From the NCBI RefSeq assembly GCF_013114835.1, contig NZ_JAAVLW010000004.1:124001-188000 (forward strand): a DNA stretch of 64,000 bases, given 5' to 3'. This document shows positions 44,426-53,846 of this stretch, piece after piece; within the stretch, counting starts at the first letter, position 1; each line of letters opens with the position of its first letter. The DNA is from Bradyrhizobium archetypum. GTDB taxonomy: Bacteria > Pseudomonadota > Alphaproteobacteria > Rhizobiales > Xanthobacteraceae. Made by a program: the position numbers and the translations under genes. The notes below the pieces were generated by a model. The model was not told where the DNA came from. It was given only the letters and a program-made list of their open reading frames with translations, and did not search any database.

Positions 44426-45778
44426 TCACTTCGCCTTCAGGAATTCCCCCGCTTCCAGCAGCACGAACTCGTTGTCGTCGGCCTTGTTGGGATCGCGGCT
44501 CGACGAGAACGGCAGATTGTTGTCGTTGCCGACGATGATATGCGTGTCGTCGACGCGATCGACGTTCTCGATGGTGAAGAACGGGAACGCCAGCACGCCG
44601 TCATTGAGCGGCTTGCGCGCCTTCTTGTCGGGGTCCCTGATCTTCATCAGGTCGATATAGCCGATCTTGCGCGCGGGCTTGCCGACATTGGCGTCTGAGA
44701 GCTCGACCTTGTAGACACGCTTGAACTTGGCGAGATCGGCAAAGCAGTTCTCGCCGCGCTGGCCCTGCGGGCAGGCCTTGTCGGCGGTGCCTTCACCATT
44801 GTCGCGCTCGATGATCAGGCCATGCGAGGCATCGATCATATTGAAATCGCCAATGGCGTTGCCGTTCTGCTCGAACACATAGCGCCAGTAGCGGCCGGTG
44901 AATTTTTCCGCGGCAACATCGAATTCGAGAATCCGCGAAGCTTCCTTGCCGTCGACCTTCTCCCAATCCTTCTTCTCGGCGTCCCACAGGGGGCCTTCGA
45001 GCAGGCCGTACAGGAACTTGCCGTCCTTGGAGGCGGCAAAGCCTTCATATCCTTTGGAGCGGCGCAAATTCACCGCGGTGTAGGTCGCGCCTGGAGCTGC
45101 CGGCGACTGCACCGACCAGTGGTCGGGGGAGCGCACCGGCTTGCCGTCGGCGGCCGTCTCGAACACGGCGAGGATCTTGCCGGTCTTGTCGGCCTTCAGC
45201 ACGTAGGGGCCGAACTCGTCGCCGATCCAGAAGGTGTCGTCGATGAGCTGAAAACCCTCGGTGTCGAAATCGGCGCCGGTGAGATAGCGCTTGGCGGTGT
45301 CCTCATGCAGGATGCGGAACGGCACTCTCTTGTCCGGGTCATGTAGGAAAATGGTTTCCTGCCGCTCGATCTTGCCGCTCGCCCAGTCGATCTTGTGCCG
45401 GTTGAGATAAAGCATCGAGTCGGCCGAGTTGTAGCGTGAGCCCATGCCATTGTCGGTCAGCACCCAGAACGAACCATCCGCCATCACCTTGATGCCGGAA
45501 TGGCCCTGCAGCGGCTGGCCCTTGAATGGCAGTGACACGCCGGTCGGCCGCTCGTAGGATTTACCCATCACGCTGCCGGCGGCATCAACTCGCTTGCCGG
45601 TGGTGTATTTGCCCGCAGTCTTCAGATCGTCGGGAGCGTCCGCCGGCGCGTCGATGAAGCTCTCGGCCGGCAGCACGGCATGCCCCTTCAGCGTGGCGGG
45701 AAATTCGCCTTCGCCTTGGGCGAAGGCAGCGCCGGCCAGAACGACTGATACGACAGAGCAGAGCAACGACACGCGCAT
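44426..45778 (-). CDS. Esterase-like activity of phytase family protein
   Basis: This 450-residue secreted protein has a signal peptide (VSLLCSVVSVVLAGAAFAQGE) and the beta-propeller of the phytase-like esterase domain: GHSGIKVMADGSFWVLTDNGMGSRYNS, LHDPDKRVPF, LTGADFDTEGFQLID and GDEFGPYVLKADKTG. Acidic DNG/D and DE residues suggest calcium or metal binding as in phytase propellers. It probably acts on phosphate or other esters in the periplasm. A strong AGGAG precedes the ATG at 45778. It is downstream of hmuV on the same strand, but its content is unrelated to haem uptake. Confidence 0.87.
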   Translation of the reverse strand: MRVSLLCSVVSVVLAGAAFAQGEGEFPATLKGHAVLPAESFIDAPADAPDDLKTAGKYTTGKRVDAAGSVMGKSYERPTGVSLPFKGQPLQGHSGIKVMADGSFWVLTDNGMGSRYNSADSMLYLNRHKIDWASGKIERQETIFLHDPDKRVPFRILHEDTAKRYLTGADFDTEGFQLIDDTFWIGDEFGPYVLKADKTGKILAVFETAADGKPVRSPDHWSVQSPAAPGATYTAVNLRRSKGYEGFAASKDGKFLYGLLEGPLWDAEKKDWEKVDGKEASRILEFDVAAEKFTGRYWRYVFEQNGNAIGDFNMIDASHGLIIERDNGEGTADKACPQGQRGENCFADLAKFKRVYKVELSDANVGKPARKIGYIDLMKIRDPDKKARKPLNDGVLAFPFFTIENVDRVDDTHIIVGNDNNLPFSSSRDPNKADDNEFVLLEAGEFLKAK

Positions 45779-45853
45779 GGCGGATCTCCTGATGAATGAA
45801 CGATGCGCCGTGTCTTGCGGAGCGGCTGTTACAGCCGACTGACAGTTTCATGA

Positions 45854-45870
45854 ACGGCGTGTGACGCCGT
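45854..45870. terminator. Hairpin between hmuV and the phytase-like gene
   Basis: ACGGCGT, GTG, ACGCCGT forms a perfect seven-base stem 20 bases after the hmuV stop. It is not followed by a T tract on either strand, so it may be a Rho-independent pause or merely a stabilising hairpin. Confidence 0.35.
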
Positions 45871-45889
45871 GGGATAAGGCGTTGCGGCG

Positions 45890-46696
45890 CTATGCCGCCG
45901 GCGCGCCGGCCGGCCGCATGGTCTGCGGCAACAGGAACGGCACGCCCTGATCGGTGTAGTCGATCTTCACATCCACCTCGAAGATCCGGCGGATGGTCTC
46001 GGCGGTGATCGCCTCGCTGCGGCCGCCGTCGACGGCGAGCTTGCCGCGATGCAGGAGCACGATCCGGTCGGCAAAGCGCATCGCGAGATTGAGGTCATGC
46101 AGCACGGCGATCACGGCGGTGCCATTCTGCGCGCGCCGCTTCGCTGTCTCCACCAGATCGATCTGGTGGCGCATGTCGAGGCTGGAGGTCGGTTCGTCCA
46201 GCAGCAGAAGGCCGGGGCCGTGCTGTTCTTCACCGCAGGCGAGCTGTACCAGCACGCGGGCGAAATGCGCTCGCTGCTGCTCGCCGCCGGAGAGCGTCGG
46301 CAATTGCCGGTGGCTGAAATTCGCCAGATCGACCTCGGTGAGCGCCGCATCGACCAGCCGCTGCGCGGCAGCGCGGCCAACATCGCCCGCGCCCATATGG
46401 ACGATTTCCTCGACCGTGAATGGGAAGGTGACGTTGACATGCTGCGACAGCATCGCGCGGTGATGGGCGAGAAGGCGTGGCGCATAGAGGTGAATGTCGC
46501 GCTGCTTCAGCTCGATGCGGCCCTTCGTCGGGCGAAGATCGCCTGATAGCATCCGCAATAGCGTCGACTTGCCGGCACCGTTGGGACCGACGATCGCAAC
46601 CATCTCGCCGGCTTTGACGCGCAAAGCGATGCCGTCGACCAGCGTGGCGCCGCCGACCGTCATTGAGACCGACTCCGCTTCGAGAATGGCGCTCAT
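45890..46696 (-). CDS. hmuV: Haem ABC transporter ATP-binding protein
   Basis: This 268-residue cytosolic ATPase drives haem import through HmuU. It has Walker A GPNGAGKST at 37-45, the signature LSGGEQQR at 135-142, Walker B LLLLDE at 163-168, and the switch His in AVLHDLN. The Q-loop SQHVNV and MGAGDV segment match the FepC/HmuV subgroup. The start codon overlaps the stop of hmuU (ATGA), so translation is coupled. An apparent upstream extension of the reading frame lies inside hmuU. Confidence 0.95.
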   Translation of the reverse strand: MSAILEAESVSMTVGGATLVDGIALRVKAGEMVAIVGPNGAGKSTLLRMLSGDLRPTKGRIELKQRDIHLYAPRLLAHHRAMLSQHVNVTFPFTVEEIVHMGAGDVGRAAAQRLVDAALTEVDLANFSHRQLPTLSGGEQQRAHFARVLVQLACGEEQHGPGLLLLDEPTSSLDMRHQIDLVETAKRRAQNGTAVIAVLHDLNLAMRFADRIVLLHRGKLAVDGGRSEAITAETIRRIFEVDVKIDYTDQGVPFLLPQTMRPAGAPAA

Positions 46697-47784
46697 AGCG
46701 AGACCAGCCCACGTTGCCGCAACAGCATGATGAGGAAGAATGGTGCGCCGATCGCCGCCGTGAGGATGCCGATCGGCATTTCCGCGGGCGCCACGATGGT
46801 GCGGGCCAGGGTGTCGGCGCCCGTCAGCAGCACCGCGCCGAGCAGCATGGAGGCCGGCAGCAGCAGCCGGTGCGCCGGTCCGATCACCAGCCGCAACAGA
46901 TGCGGCACCACGATGCCGACAAATCCGACGATGCCGCAGACCGAAACCGCTACCCCGGTCATCGCCGACACCAGCACGATCGAAATCCGCTTCAGGCGTT
47001 CGACGTCGACGCCGCTGTGAAACGCCTCGGCCTCGCCGAGCACCAGGACATCGAGGCCGCGCGCAATCGAGAGGCAGGCGATCGCGGCGCACACCAGCAC
47101 CGGCGCCAGCGTAGCTAGCTTGGGCCAGGTGGCGCCGCTCAGCGAACCCAACATCCAGAACGTGATGTCGCGGAGCTGCCGATCGTCGGCGATGAACACC
47201 AGCAACCCGGTGCCGGCATTGGCTATTGCCGCAATCGCGATGCCCGCCAGCAGGAAGATCGCAATCGACGTCCGCCCCGAACGGCTCGCGATCGAATAGA
47301 GGATGATCGTCGTCAGCAGCGAACCGGCGAAGGCCGCAATCGGCAGCAATTGATGCTGCATGAAGCGGACGTTCTGGCCGATCTGGCTATCGGTGAAGAC
47401 GATCGCGGCGGCGGCTGCCAGCGCGCCGCCGGAGGAAACGCCGACCAGCGCGGGATCGGCGAGGGGGTTGCGAAACAGCCCCTGCATGATGGCGCCCGAT
47501 GCCGCAAGCAGCGCGCCGACCATCGCCGCCGCGCCAATCCGCGGCATCCGGATCGACCACAGCACGAGCTGGTCGCGCGCAAGGCTCGGGCCCGCAGAAC
47601 CCTCGCCCCATAAGCCGAGCGCGGCCGGCAACCGCGCGAGCGGAATGCCGGCGGCGCCAACCGTGAGCGCGATCAGCGCGGCGCCGGCAAGCGCGATGAA
47701 GAGACAGATAAGGGTGAGCGAAGCGGGCGGCCGGAATGCATATCCGCTGCGGCGCTTTGCGCTTGCCTCGGTCAGAACGGTCAT
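46693..47784 (-). CDS. hmuU: Haem ABC transporter permease
   Basis: This 363-residue inner-membrane protein of the FecCD family has about ten transmembrane segments. Markers are LVLWSIRMPRIGAAAMVGALLAASGAIMQGLFRNPLADPALVGVSSGG and, near the C-terminus, VGIVVPHLLRLVIGPAHRLLLPASMLLGA. It forms the translocation path and pairs with HmuV. Its start overlaps the stop of hmuT by four bases (ATGA) and its end overlaps hmuV, so all three are made as a tight operon. Confidence 0.95.
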   Translation of the reverse strand: MTVLTEASAKRRSGYAFRPPASLTLICLFIALAGAALIALTVGAAGIPLARLPAALGLWGEGSAGPSLARDQLVLWSIRMPRIGAAAMVGALLAASGAIMQGLFRNPLADPALVGVSSGGALAAAAAIVFTDSQIGQNVRFMQHQLLPIAAFAGSLLTTIILYSIASRSGRTSIAIFLLAGIAIAAIANAGTGLLVFIADDRQLRDITFWMLGSLSGATWPKLATLAPVLVCAAIACLSIARGLDVLVLGEAEAFHSGVDVERLKRISIVLVSAMTGVAVSVCGIVGFVGIVVPHLLRLVIGPAHRLLLPASMLLGAVLLTGADTLARTIVAPAEMPIGILTAAIGAPFFLIMLLRQRGLVSL

Positions 47785-48725
47785 GTCCGGCAGTTCGCGA
47801 CGAACGCCGCCGGCTTGAATTTCTCGGCCTGCGGCGCCAGCGCCGGATAGAGCTTGATTGAGAGGTCGCGCGCGGCGGCTGCCGTGCGTGGTCCGAAGCC
47901 GAGCAGATAGAGGCCTTCCATGGAGATGAAGGTTTTGTTGGCAGCGACCGGGGTCAGCGCAAAAGCCGGATGGACGTACACGGCCTCCGCCTCTACCGAG
48001 TCCTTGCCGCGCTGGATCGACAGCACCACGTCGGGCTTCGCCGCAACGATCGCCTCGTCGTTGATGATCTTGTAGCCGTCATAGCCATCGATCGCGTTGA
48101 CGCCGCCGGCGAGCGCAATGATCTCGTTCGCCGCGGTGTTTTTCCCGGCCGCCATCGCCCGGCCGTTCAATAGCGACATCACGAACATCACGCGCACCGG
48201 CTTCGTCACCTTGGCGCGCAGCTCGCGCAGTTGCGCCAGATCGTCCGATACCGCCGCAATCAGGCATTCGGCGCGCTTGTCCGCGTCCATCGCATGGCCG
48301 ACCAGCCTGATTTTTTCGAGCAGGCCGGCTTCCGAAAAGCTTTCGGGCACCAGCACCAGCGGCACCTTAGCGGCCTCCAGCACGTCCATGGTTTCCTTCG
48401 GACCGGATCCTTGCGCCGCCAGCACGAGGGAGGGATTGAGCCCGAGCACGCCTTCGGCGGAAAGCTGGCGCATGTAGCCGACATCGGGTTTCTCGCGCGC
48501 CGCGGCGGGATAGAGGCTGGTCGAATCGACGCCGACGAGACGATCCTCGAAACCAAGCGCATAGAGAATTTCCGTGATCGCGCCGCCGATCGAGACGATC
48601 CGAGCGGCATCGCCGATCACGACGTCGCGGTTGCGGGCATCGTGCACGGTAATGCCCGCAGCGACCGCTGCGCCGCCGAGCAGGCAGGCGGCGGCCGTCA
48701 ATGCGAGCGTGCGACAAAATGTCAT
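47781..48725 (-). CDS. hmuT: Haem-binding periplasmic protein
   Basis: This 314-residue protein has a signal peptide (RTLALTAAACLLGGAAVAAG) and then a class III bilobed periplasmic-binding fold: RIVSIGGAITEILYALGFEDRLVGVDSTSLYPAAAREKPDVGYMRQLSAEGVLGL. The Tyr in VGYMRQLSAEG and a second in SLYPAA are candidate haem ligands of the family. It captures haem released by HmuR and delivers it to HmuUV. hemP lies 30 bases upstream on the same strand; hmuU overlaps its end. Confidence 0.95.
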   Translation of the reverse strand: MTFCRTLALTAAACLLGGAAVAAGITVHDARNRDVVIGDAARIVSIGGAITEILYALGFEDRLVGVDSTSLYPAAAREKPDVGYMRQLSAEGVLGLNPSLVLAAQGSGPKETMDVLEAAKVPLVLVPESFSEAGLLEKIRLVGHAMDADKRAECLIAAVSDDLAQLRELRAKVTKPVRVMFVMSLLNGRAMAAGKNTAANEIIALAGGVNAIDGYDGYKIINDEAIVAAKPDVVLSIQRGKDSVEAEAVYVHPAFALTPVAANKTFISMEGLYLLGFGPRTAAAARDLSIKLYPALAPQAEKFKPAAFVANCRT

Positions 48726-48755
48726 TGCCGGTTCACCTGGTCGGTACTTGGTCGG

Positions 48756-48962
48756 TCACTTGGTCAGGATCAGCTTGTTCTGCGACGTCAGCCGCAGGCG
48801 ATAATTCTCCTCGCCATGCGCGATGATGATCTCGCGCTCGGTCGCAAACAGCTCGCGGCTGTCGATGCGGTTGCCATTGAAGGCAAGCGACCTGGCGCTG
48901 GATGCGAGATTGCCGGCTTGCGTCCGGGGGCCTCCGAATTTCTCTCCTTTTGCTGCAGACAT
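48756..48962 (-). CDS. hmuP: Hemin uptake protein HemP / HmuP
   Basis: This 68-residue protein ends in the HemP core RIDSRELF..REIIIAHGEENYRLRLTSQNKLILTK, with conserved Arg, Tyr and the terminal LILTK. In Bradyrhizobium the corresponding small protein HmuP acts with Irr to activate hmuR, which fits its place at the divergent control region. The start MSAAKGEKFGG at 48962 is the best guess; the longer in-frame start at 49112 would run through the palindromes of the control region and into the receptor leader. It heads the hmuPTUV operon. Confidence 0.9.
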   Translation of the reverse strand: MSAAKGEKFGGPRTQAGNLASSARSLAFNGNRIDSRELFATEREIIIAHGEENYRLRLTSQNKLILTK

Positions 48963-49006
48963 GTCGTTTGTGGCGCCCCGAGAAGTTCCGTCGGTGCCAT
49001 GTTTGT

Positions 49007-49035
49007 ACAGTTGCGGTGCGCCGCAATCCAACTGT
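49007..49035. promoter_or_regulatory. Inverted repeat in the hmu control region
   Basis: TTGCGG and CCGCAA flank TGCG, with outer ACAGT and ACTGT extending the symmetry (a four-base TCCA interrupts the right arm). It lies between the divergent hmuP and hmuR genes, 45 bases from hmuP. Its role is unknown; a DNA-binding site or an RNA hairpin in the hmuP leader are both possible. Confidence 0.4.
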
Positions 49036-49063
49036 GGCAATTTACAATTGATATAAAGTGCCA
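49035..49063. promoter_or_regulatory. Candidate iron-responsive operator between hmuP and hmuR
   Basis: TGGCAnTTTA and TAAAnTGCCA are ten-base arms with one unmatched position each, separated by nine bases. It is the only AT-rich segment in the 260-bp divergent region. Such a site is where an Irr or other iron regulator (with HmuP) would be expected. It has not been matched to a consensus. Confidence 0.45.
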
Positions 49064-49222
49064 AAAGCGGTTCTTGACCGTCTGGAACCCGCCACGTAAC
49101 CAAGCATGACACGATGCAGGCGCAGTGCGTGCGTCGTGAATGTGGCAGCCAGCAAGCAGCTTGCGAGTTACGCGCAGCGCCCGCCAGCCAGACCCAAAGA
49201 CAGATATCGGGGTTGGGGTTGT

Positions 49223-51577
49223 ATGGCTGACGGGGCTAGGATTTCGCGCGCCCTCTTATTGGGTGCGTCGGTGTTTTCAATTGCATTGCTGGGTGGGGAA
49301 GCCGGCAACGCGCAGACGGCGGATACGCAGGCCGCGAGCGGTGCGTCCCAGCGCCAGAAGCAGCCGCAGCGCAAGCCCGCAAAACCGCCGCAGGATCGAG
49401 AGGCCGCAGCGCCCGTGATGAACGCGCGGGCGCAGATTGGAGCTGCGCCGGTGCAGTCGCTCGATACGATCACAGTGGCGGCCTCGAGGACTGAGGAGCG
49501 CGCGATCGATGCGCTGGCGCCCGTGAGCGTGGTGACGCTCGAGCAGATCCAGGGCCTGCAGCCAAACCGGCTGTCTGATGTCTTTTATAATGTGCCCGGC
49601 GTGTCGTTCCAGGAGCGCGGCGACGATCCTTCCACCGTCATCAACATTCGCGGCCTGCAGGATTTCGGCCGCGTCGCTGTCGTCGTCGACGGCGCGCGGC
49701 AGAACTACCAGCGTAGCGGCCATAACGCCAATGGCTCGTTCTTCCTCGATCCCGAACTGGTCGGCGGTGTCGATATCGTGCGGGGGCCGACCGCCAATAT
49801 TTACGGCTCCGGCGCGATCGGCGGCGTGGTCTCGTTCCGCACCAAGGATATTGACGACGTCGTGCGCCCGGGCGAGCGTTGGGGCGTCGACATGACCGGC
49901 TCCGGCGGCACCAATAATGCGCGTGGCATGGGGTCGATTTTTGGCGGCGTGCGCGCAACACCCAACGTCGACGTTTTCGGCGGTGCGGTCTACCGCACGC
50001 AGGGCAATTACAAGGACGGCAACGGCACCGAGATCGGCAATACCGGCAACGAGATCGCGGCCGGCCTGATGAAGGTGATGGTGCGGCCGGCGGAAGGCCA
50101 TGAGATCAAGCTCGGCGGCATCTTCCAGGACTACCAGTACAACATCGGCCAGTTCAATCGCGGGCCGACGACGACGTCAGCGCCGGCAGCGGCAATCGCC
50201 GGCTCCTCAGTCTATGCATCGGATGCCAAGAATTACACGGGAACGCTGACCTGGAAATACGCTAGGCCGGATGACAATCTGTGGGACTGGAATCTGTCAC
50301 TCTACGGCAACCGGACCGACAACGACCAGGTCAAGACCTACAACAACCGCATCACCACCGGCGGCGGCGTGTGTACGCTGGGTAATCCCGGCAATAACAT
50401 TTCGGGTTGTGTCGGTGACAAGCGTGGCTATCAGCTCAACACGCTCGGAATAGACGTCCACAACACGACGCGGTTCAATGTCGGCGATTGGCGCAACGCG
50501 GTGACGCTCGGTCTTGATGCGTTCCAGGACGACGTGTCCACCTTCGACAGCCGCGGCAATTCAAACGTTACCACGCCCGGCGGTCTGCGTACGGTTTCCG
50601 GCGGGTTCGCGCAATTGAAGCAGAATTACTCGACGTGGTTCGAGGCCGTCAGTGCGATCCGCTACGACCGCTACGATCTTCATTCGCCGTTCGTGGCCAC
50701 CGGCGGTGGTGGCGACCGGTTCTCACCGAAGATCACCATCGGTGTGACGCCGGTGGCGGGCTTTACGCCCTATATCAGCTATGCCGAGGGCTATCGTGCG
50801 CCTTCGATCACGGAGACGTTGGTCTCGGGTGCCCACGCCAACGGCGGCAGCCCTTTCAACTTGCCTTGCCCAGATGGCAAGACCGGCCTGTTCTGCTTCC
50901 TGCCCAATCCGAACCTGCGGCCAGAGGTGGGCAAGAACAAGGAGGCCGGCGTCAATCTGAAATATAACGACATCTTTGCCGCCGAGGACAGCTTCCGGGG
51001 CAAGTTCAATGTGTTCCGCAATGACGTCGTCAATTACATCGACGGCGTCTCGTTTGGCCCCGTCGTAACGATGTTTGGGACGGTCAACCAGTTCTTCCAG
51101 TACCAGAACATTGCACATGCCCGAATCGAAGGCTTCGAGTGGGAAACGGCGTACGACGCCGGCCTGTGGTATGTCGGATTTTCCGGTCACTTGATCCAAG
51201 GCAAGAACGTCGACACCAATGTCGGGCTCGCGACCATCACGCCGCGCAAGATCACCACGACCGGCGGCGTGCGGCTGCTCGACCGCAGGCTGACTCTAGC
51301 GGCGCAATGGTCCTCGTTCGGCGCTAACAACGATGTGCCGGCCGGCTATCTGCCCGCCACTGGCTATGAACTGGTCAACCTCTACCTGACCTGGAACGCG
51401 GCCAAGGATATCGTGTTCTCGGCGTCCATCGACAATCTCTTGAACCAGTACTACCGGCCCTATGCGATACCCGGCAGTTCCACCGACGGCACCACGCAGA
51501 ACGACGTGTTGTGGTCGAGCCCCGGACCGGGCCGGGTCTACAAGGCCGGCTTGAAGATTCACTTTGGTGGAGCGTAG
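49223..51577 (+). CDS. hmuR: TonB-dependent haem/haemoglobin receptor
   Basis: This 784-residue outer-membrane protein has a signal peptide (ALLLGASVFSIALLGGEAGNAQ), a Gln/Pro-rich linker, and a TonB box (SLDTITVAAS, near residue 90). The plug domain has RLSDVFYNVPGVSFQERGDDPSTVINIRGLQDFGRVAVVVDGARQNYQRSGH and the 22-strand barrel ends in GRVYKAGLKIHFGGA. It matches the TonB haemoglobin/transferrin/lactoferrin receptor family (TIGR01785/1786-type). I chose the ATG at 49223 because the signal peptide begins there; the in-frame ATG at 49106 adds 39 basic residues. It transports haem using TonB-ExbBD energy. Confidence 0.95.
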   Translation: MADGARISRALLLGASVFSIALLGGEAGNAQTADTQAASGASQRQKQPQRKPAKPPQDREAAAPVMNARAQIGAAPVQSLDTITVAASRTEERAIDALAPVSVVTLEQIQGLQPNRLSDVFYNVPGVSFQERGDDPSTVINIRGLQDFGRVAVVVDGARQNYQRSGHNANGSFFLDPELVGGVDIVRGPTANIYGSGAIGGVVSFRTKDIDDVVRPGERWGVDMTGSGGTNNARGMGSIFGGVRATPNVDVFGGAVYRTQGNYKDGNGTEIGNTGNEIAAGLMKVMVRPAEGHEIKLGGIFQDYQYNIGQFNRGPTTTSAPAAAIAGSSVYASDAKNYTGTLTWKYARPDDNLWDWNLSLYGNRTDNDQVKTYNNRITTGGGVCTLGNPGNNISGCVGDKRGYQLNTLGIDVHNTTRFNVGDWRNAVTLGLDAFQDDVSTFDSRGNSNVTTPGGLRTVSGGFAQLKQNYSTWFEAVSAIRYDRYDLHSPFVATGGGGDRFSPKITIGVTPVAGFTPYISYAEGYRAPSITETLVSGAHANGGSPFNLPCPDGKTGLFCFLPNPNLRPEVGKNKEAGVNLKYNDIFAAEDSFRGKFNVFRNDVVNYIDGVSFGPVVTMFGTVNQFFQYQNIAHARIEGFEWETAYDAGLWYVGFSGHLIQGKNVDTNVGLATITPRKITTTGGVRLLDRRLTLAAQWSSFGANNDVPAGYLPATGYELVNLYLTWNAAKDIVFSASIDNLLNQYYRPYAIPGSSTDGTTQNDVLWSSPGPGRVYKAGLKIHFGGA

Positions 51578-51610
51578 TTCGACGAGCTGACAAACCAACA
51601 AAGTTGCCCG

Positions 51611-51634
51611 GCCGCGCTGATGCTCCAGCGCGGC
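51611..51634 (+). terminator. Hairpin between hmuR and hmuQ
   Basis: GCCGCGCTG and CAGCGCGGC form a perfect nine-base stem with a six-base loop, 34 bases after the hmuR stop. It is followed by TTCGGCGCGTTTC, so a strong terminator is not assured. It may set different amounts of receptor and downstream proteins. Confidence 0.55.
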
Positions 51635-51711
51635 TTCGGCGCGTTTCATGTTTCCATCTAACCCAAACGGTACGCCAGACGCACCCCAGCAACCCAGCAA
51701 GGAGATTTCAA

Positions 51712-52047
51712 ATGTTTATCGCGATGAACCGGTTCCAGGTGAAGATTGGCTCCGAAGCGGCCTTCGAGAATGTCTGGCGCTCGCGCGAGTCCTATCTCAG
51801 CAACATGGCCGGCTTTGTCGAATTTCACCTGCTCAAGGGGCCGGTCGCCGAGGATCACACGCTGTACTCGTCGCACACCGTCTGGGTCGACAAGGCCGCG
51901 TTCGAAGCCTGGACCAAATCGGAAGAATTCCGCCGCGCGCATGCCCGCGCCGACAACAAGACCGGCGAAAGCCTCTACCTCGGCCATCCCAAGTTCGAAG
52001 GCTTTGAGGTGATCCTGAGCGAGCGCAAGTCCAGCGCCGCTGCCTGA
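51712..52047 (+). CDS. hmuQ: IsdG-type haem-degrading monooxygenase
   Basis: This 111-residue ferredoxin-fold protein of the antibiotic-biosynthesis monooxygenase family has all three catalytic residues of IsdG/HmuQ haem oxygenases: Asn 6, Trp 67 and His 77 (NRFQVKIG, EAWTKSEEF, RRAHA). It cleaves haem to release iron, which completes the pathway in the cytosol. AAGGAG lies seven bases before the ATG. It sits between the receptor and HutX on the same strand. In Bradyrhizobium two such enzymes, HmuQ and HmuD, are known to degrade haem; only one is present here. Confidence 0.92.
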   Translation: MFIAMNRFQVKIGSEAAFENVWRSRESYLSNMAGFVEFHLLKGPVAEDHTLYSSHTVWVDKAAFEAWTKSEEFRRAHARADNKTGESLYLGHPKFEGFEVILSERKSSAAA

Positions 52048-52060
52048 TGGGAGGGGTGCG

Positions 52061-52576
52061 ATGTTGAGCACGGATATTGCCGACCTCAAGGCCTATATGG
52101 CGGAGAATCCCGGCGCCGTTATCGAGGACGTCGCGCGGGAGCGCAAAGTCACCCCGCGCGCGGTGCTTGAGGCATTGCCGGACACGATGGTGCGCGTCGG
52201 CCCCGGCAGCGAGTTCGCCGCCGCAATGAACGATGTCGCGCAATGGGGCGAGGTGACGATGATTGTTCATACCGATGATGCGATCTTCGAATTCACCGGC
52301 AGCATCCCGGCGGGCGAAGTGGGCCGCGGCTATTTCAACCTGATGCAGCCGAAGGGGCTGCACGGACATCTCCGGCACGAGCGTTGTGCAGCCATTGCCT
52401 TTGTCGAGCGGCCCTTCATGGGCAAGTCGTCAGCCTTCATCGCGTTCATCAATGTCGACGGCGGCATCATGTTCAAGGTGTTCGTCGGCCGCGACGAGCA
52501 GCGCGCGCTGCGCGTGGATCAGTTGCAGCGCTTTCATGCGTTGGCGGAAAGGATCGCGCCCGCCGGCGCGGCGTAG
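52061..52576 (+). CDS. hutX: Haem utilisation cytosolic carrier protein HutX
   Basis: This 171-residue protein of the HutX/HuvX family has a beta-rich fold. Markers are an N-terminal helical part, WGEVTMIVHTDDAIFEFTGSIPAGEVGRGYFNL, GLHGHLRHERCAAIAFVERPFMGKSSAFIAFINVDGGIMFKVFVGRDEQR, and the short C-terminal LQRFHALAERI. HutX binds cytosolic haem and hands it to a degrading enzyme such as HutZ or, here, the IsdG-type HmuQ. A strong GGGAGGGG lies before the ATG, 13 bases after hmuQ. Confidence 0.92.
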   Translation: MLSTDIADLKAYMAENPGAVIEDVARERKVTPRAVLEALPDTMVRVGPGSEFAAAMNDVAQWGEVTMIVHTDDAIFEFTGSIPAGEVGRGYFNLMQPKGLHGHLRHERCAAIAFVERPFMGKSSAFIAFINVDGGIMFKVFVGRDEQRALRVDQLQRFHALAERIAPAGAA

Positions 52577-52607
52577 CCGATCTGTATTGTCAGCCCGGGA
52601 GACGACC

Positions 52608-53393
<786 letters not shown>

Positions 53394-53397
53394 TGCG

Positions 53398-53841
53398 ATG
53401 GGCGCAAAGCTCGGACATGTTGTCGGCGGACGGGCGCGCGGCGGCAGCGACGATCTTGTCGAAAATCACGAGATCAACGTCACGCCGTTCATCGACGTGA
53501 TGCTGGTGCTCCTGATCATCTTCATGGTCGCCGCCCCGCTCGCAACGGTCGATCTCGGCGTCAATCTCCCGGCCAGCGCGGTCGAGCCGTCGCCGCGTCC
53601 GGACCAGCCGGTATTCGTCACCGTGAAGCCGGATCTTTCGGTCGCGGTCGGCGAGGATGTCATCGCGCGGGATACGTTGACCGCCACCATCGACGCCGCC
53701 ACCAAGCGTGACAAGAACGAGCGTATTTATCTGCGCGCCGACAAGGCTGTGAGCTATGGCGATCTGATGGAGGTGATGAACCTGTTGCGCAACGGCGGCT
53801 ATCTCAAGATCGCGCTGGTCGGCCTCGACGGCCGGAGCTAG
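53398..53841 (+). CDS. exbD: ExbD-type TonB proton channel subunit
   Basis: This 147-residue protein has a cytosolic N-terminus, a single transmembrane helix (VTPFIDVMLVLLIIFMVAAPL) with the essential Asp at residue 33, and a periplasmic domain. The INVTPFIDVMLVLLIIFM signature is definitive. It pairs with ExbB in the proton-driven motor. The ATG at 53398 lies four bases after the exbB stop; GGAG overlaps the end of exbB. The stop is five bases before tonB. Confidence 0.95.
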   Translation: MGAKLGHVVGGRARGGSDDLVENHEINVTPFIDVMLVLLIIFMVAAPLATVDLGVNLPASAVEPSPRPDQPVFVTVKPDLSVAVGEDVIARDTLTATIDAATKRDKNERIYLRADKAVSYGDLMEVMNLLRNGGYLKIALVGLDGRS

Positions 53842-53846
53842 CACCC

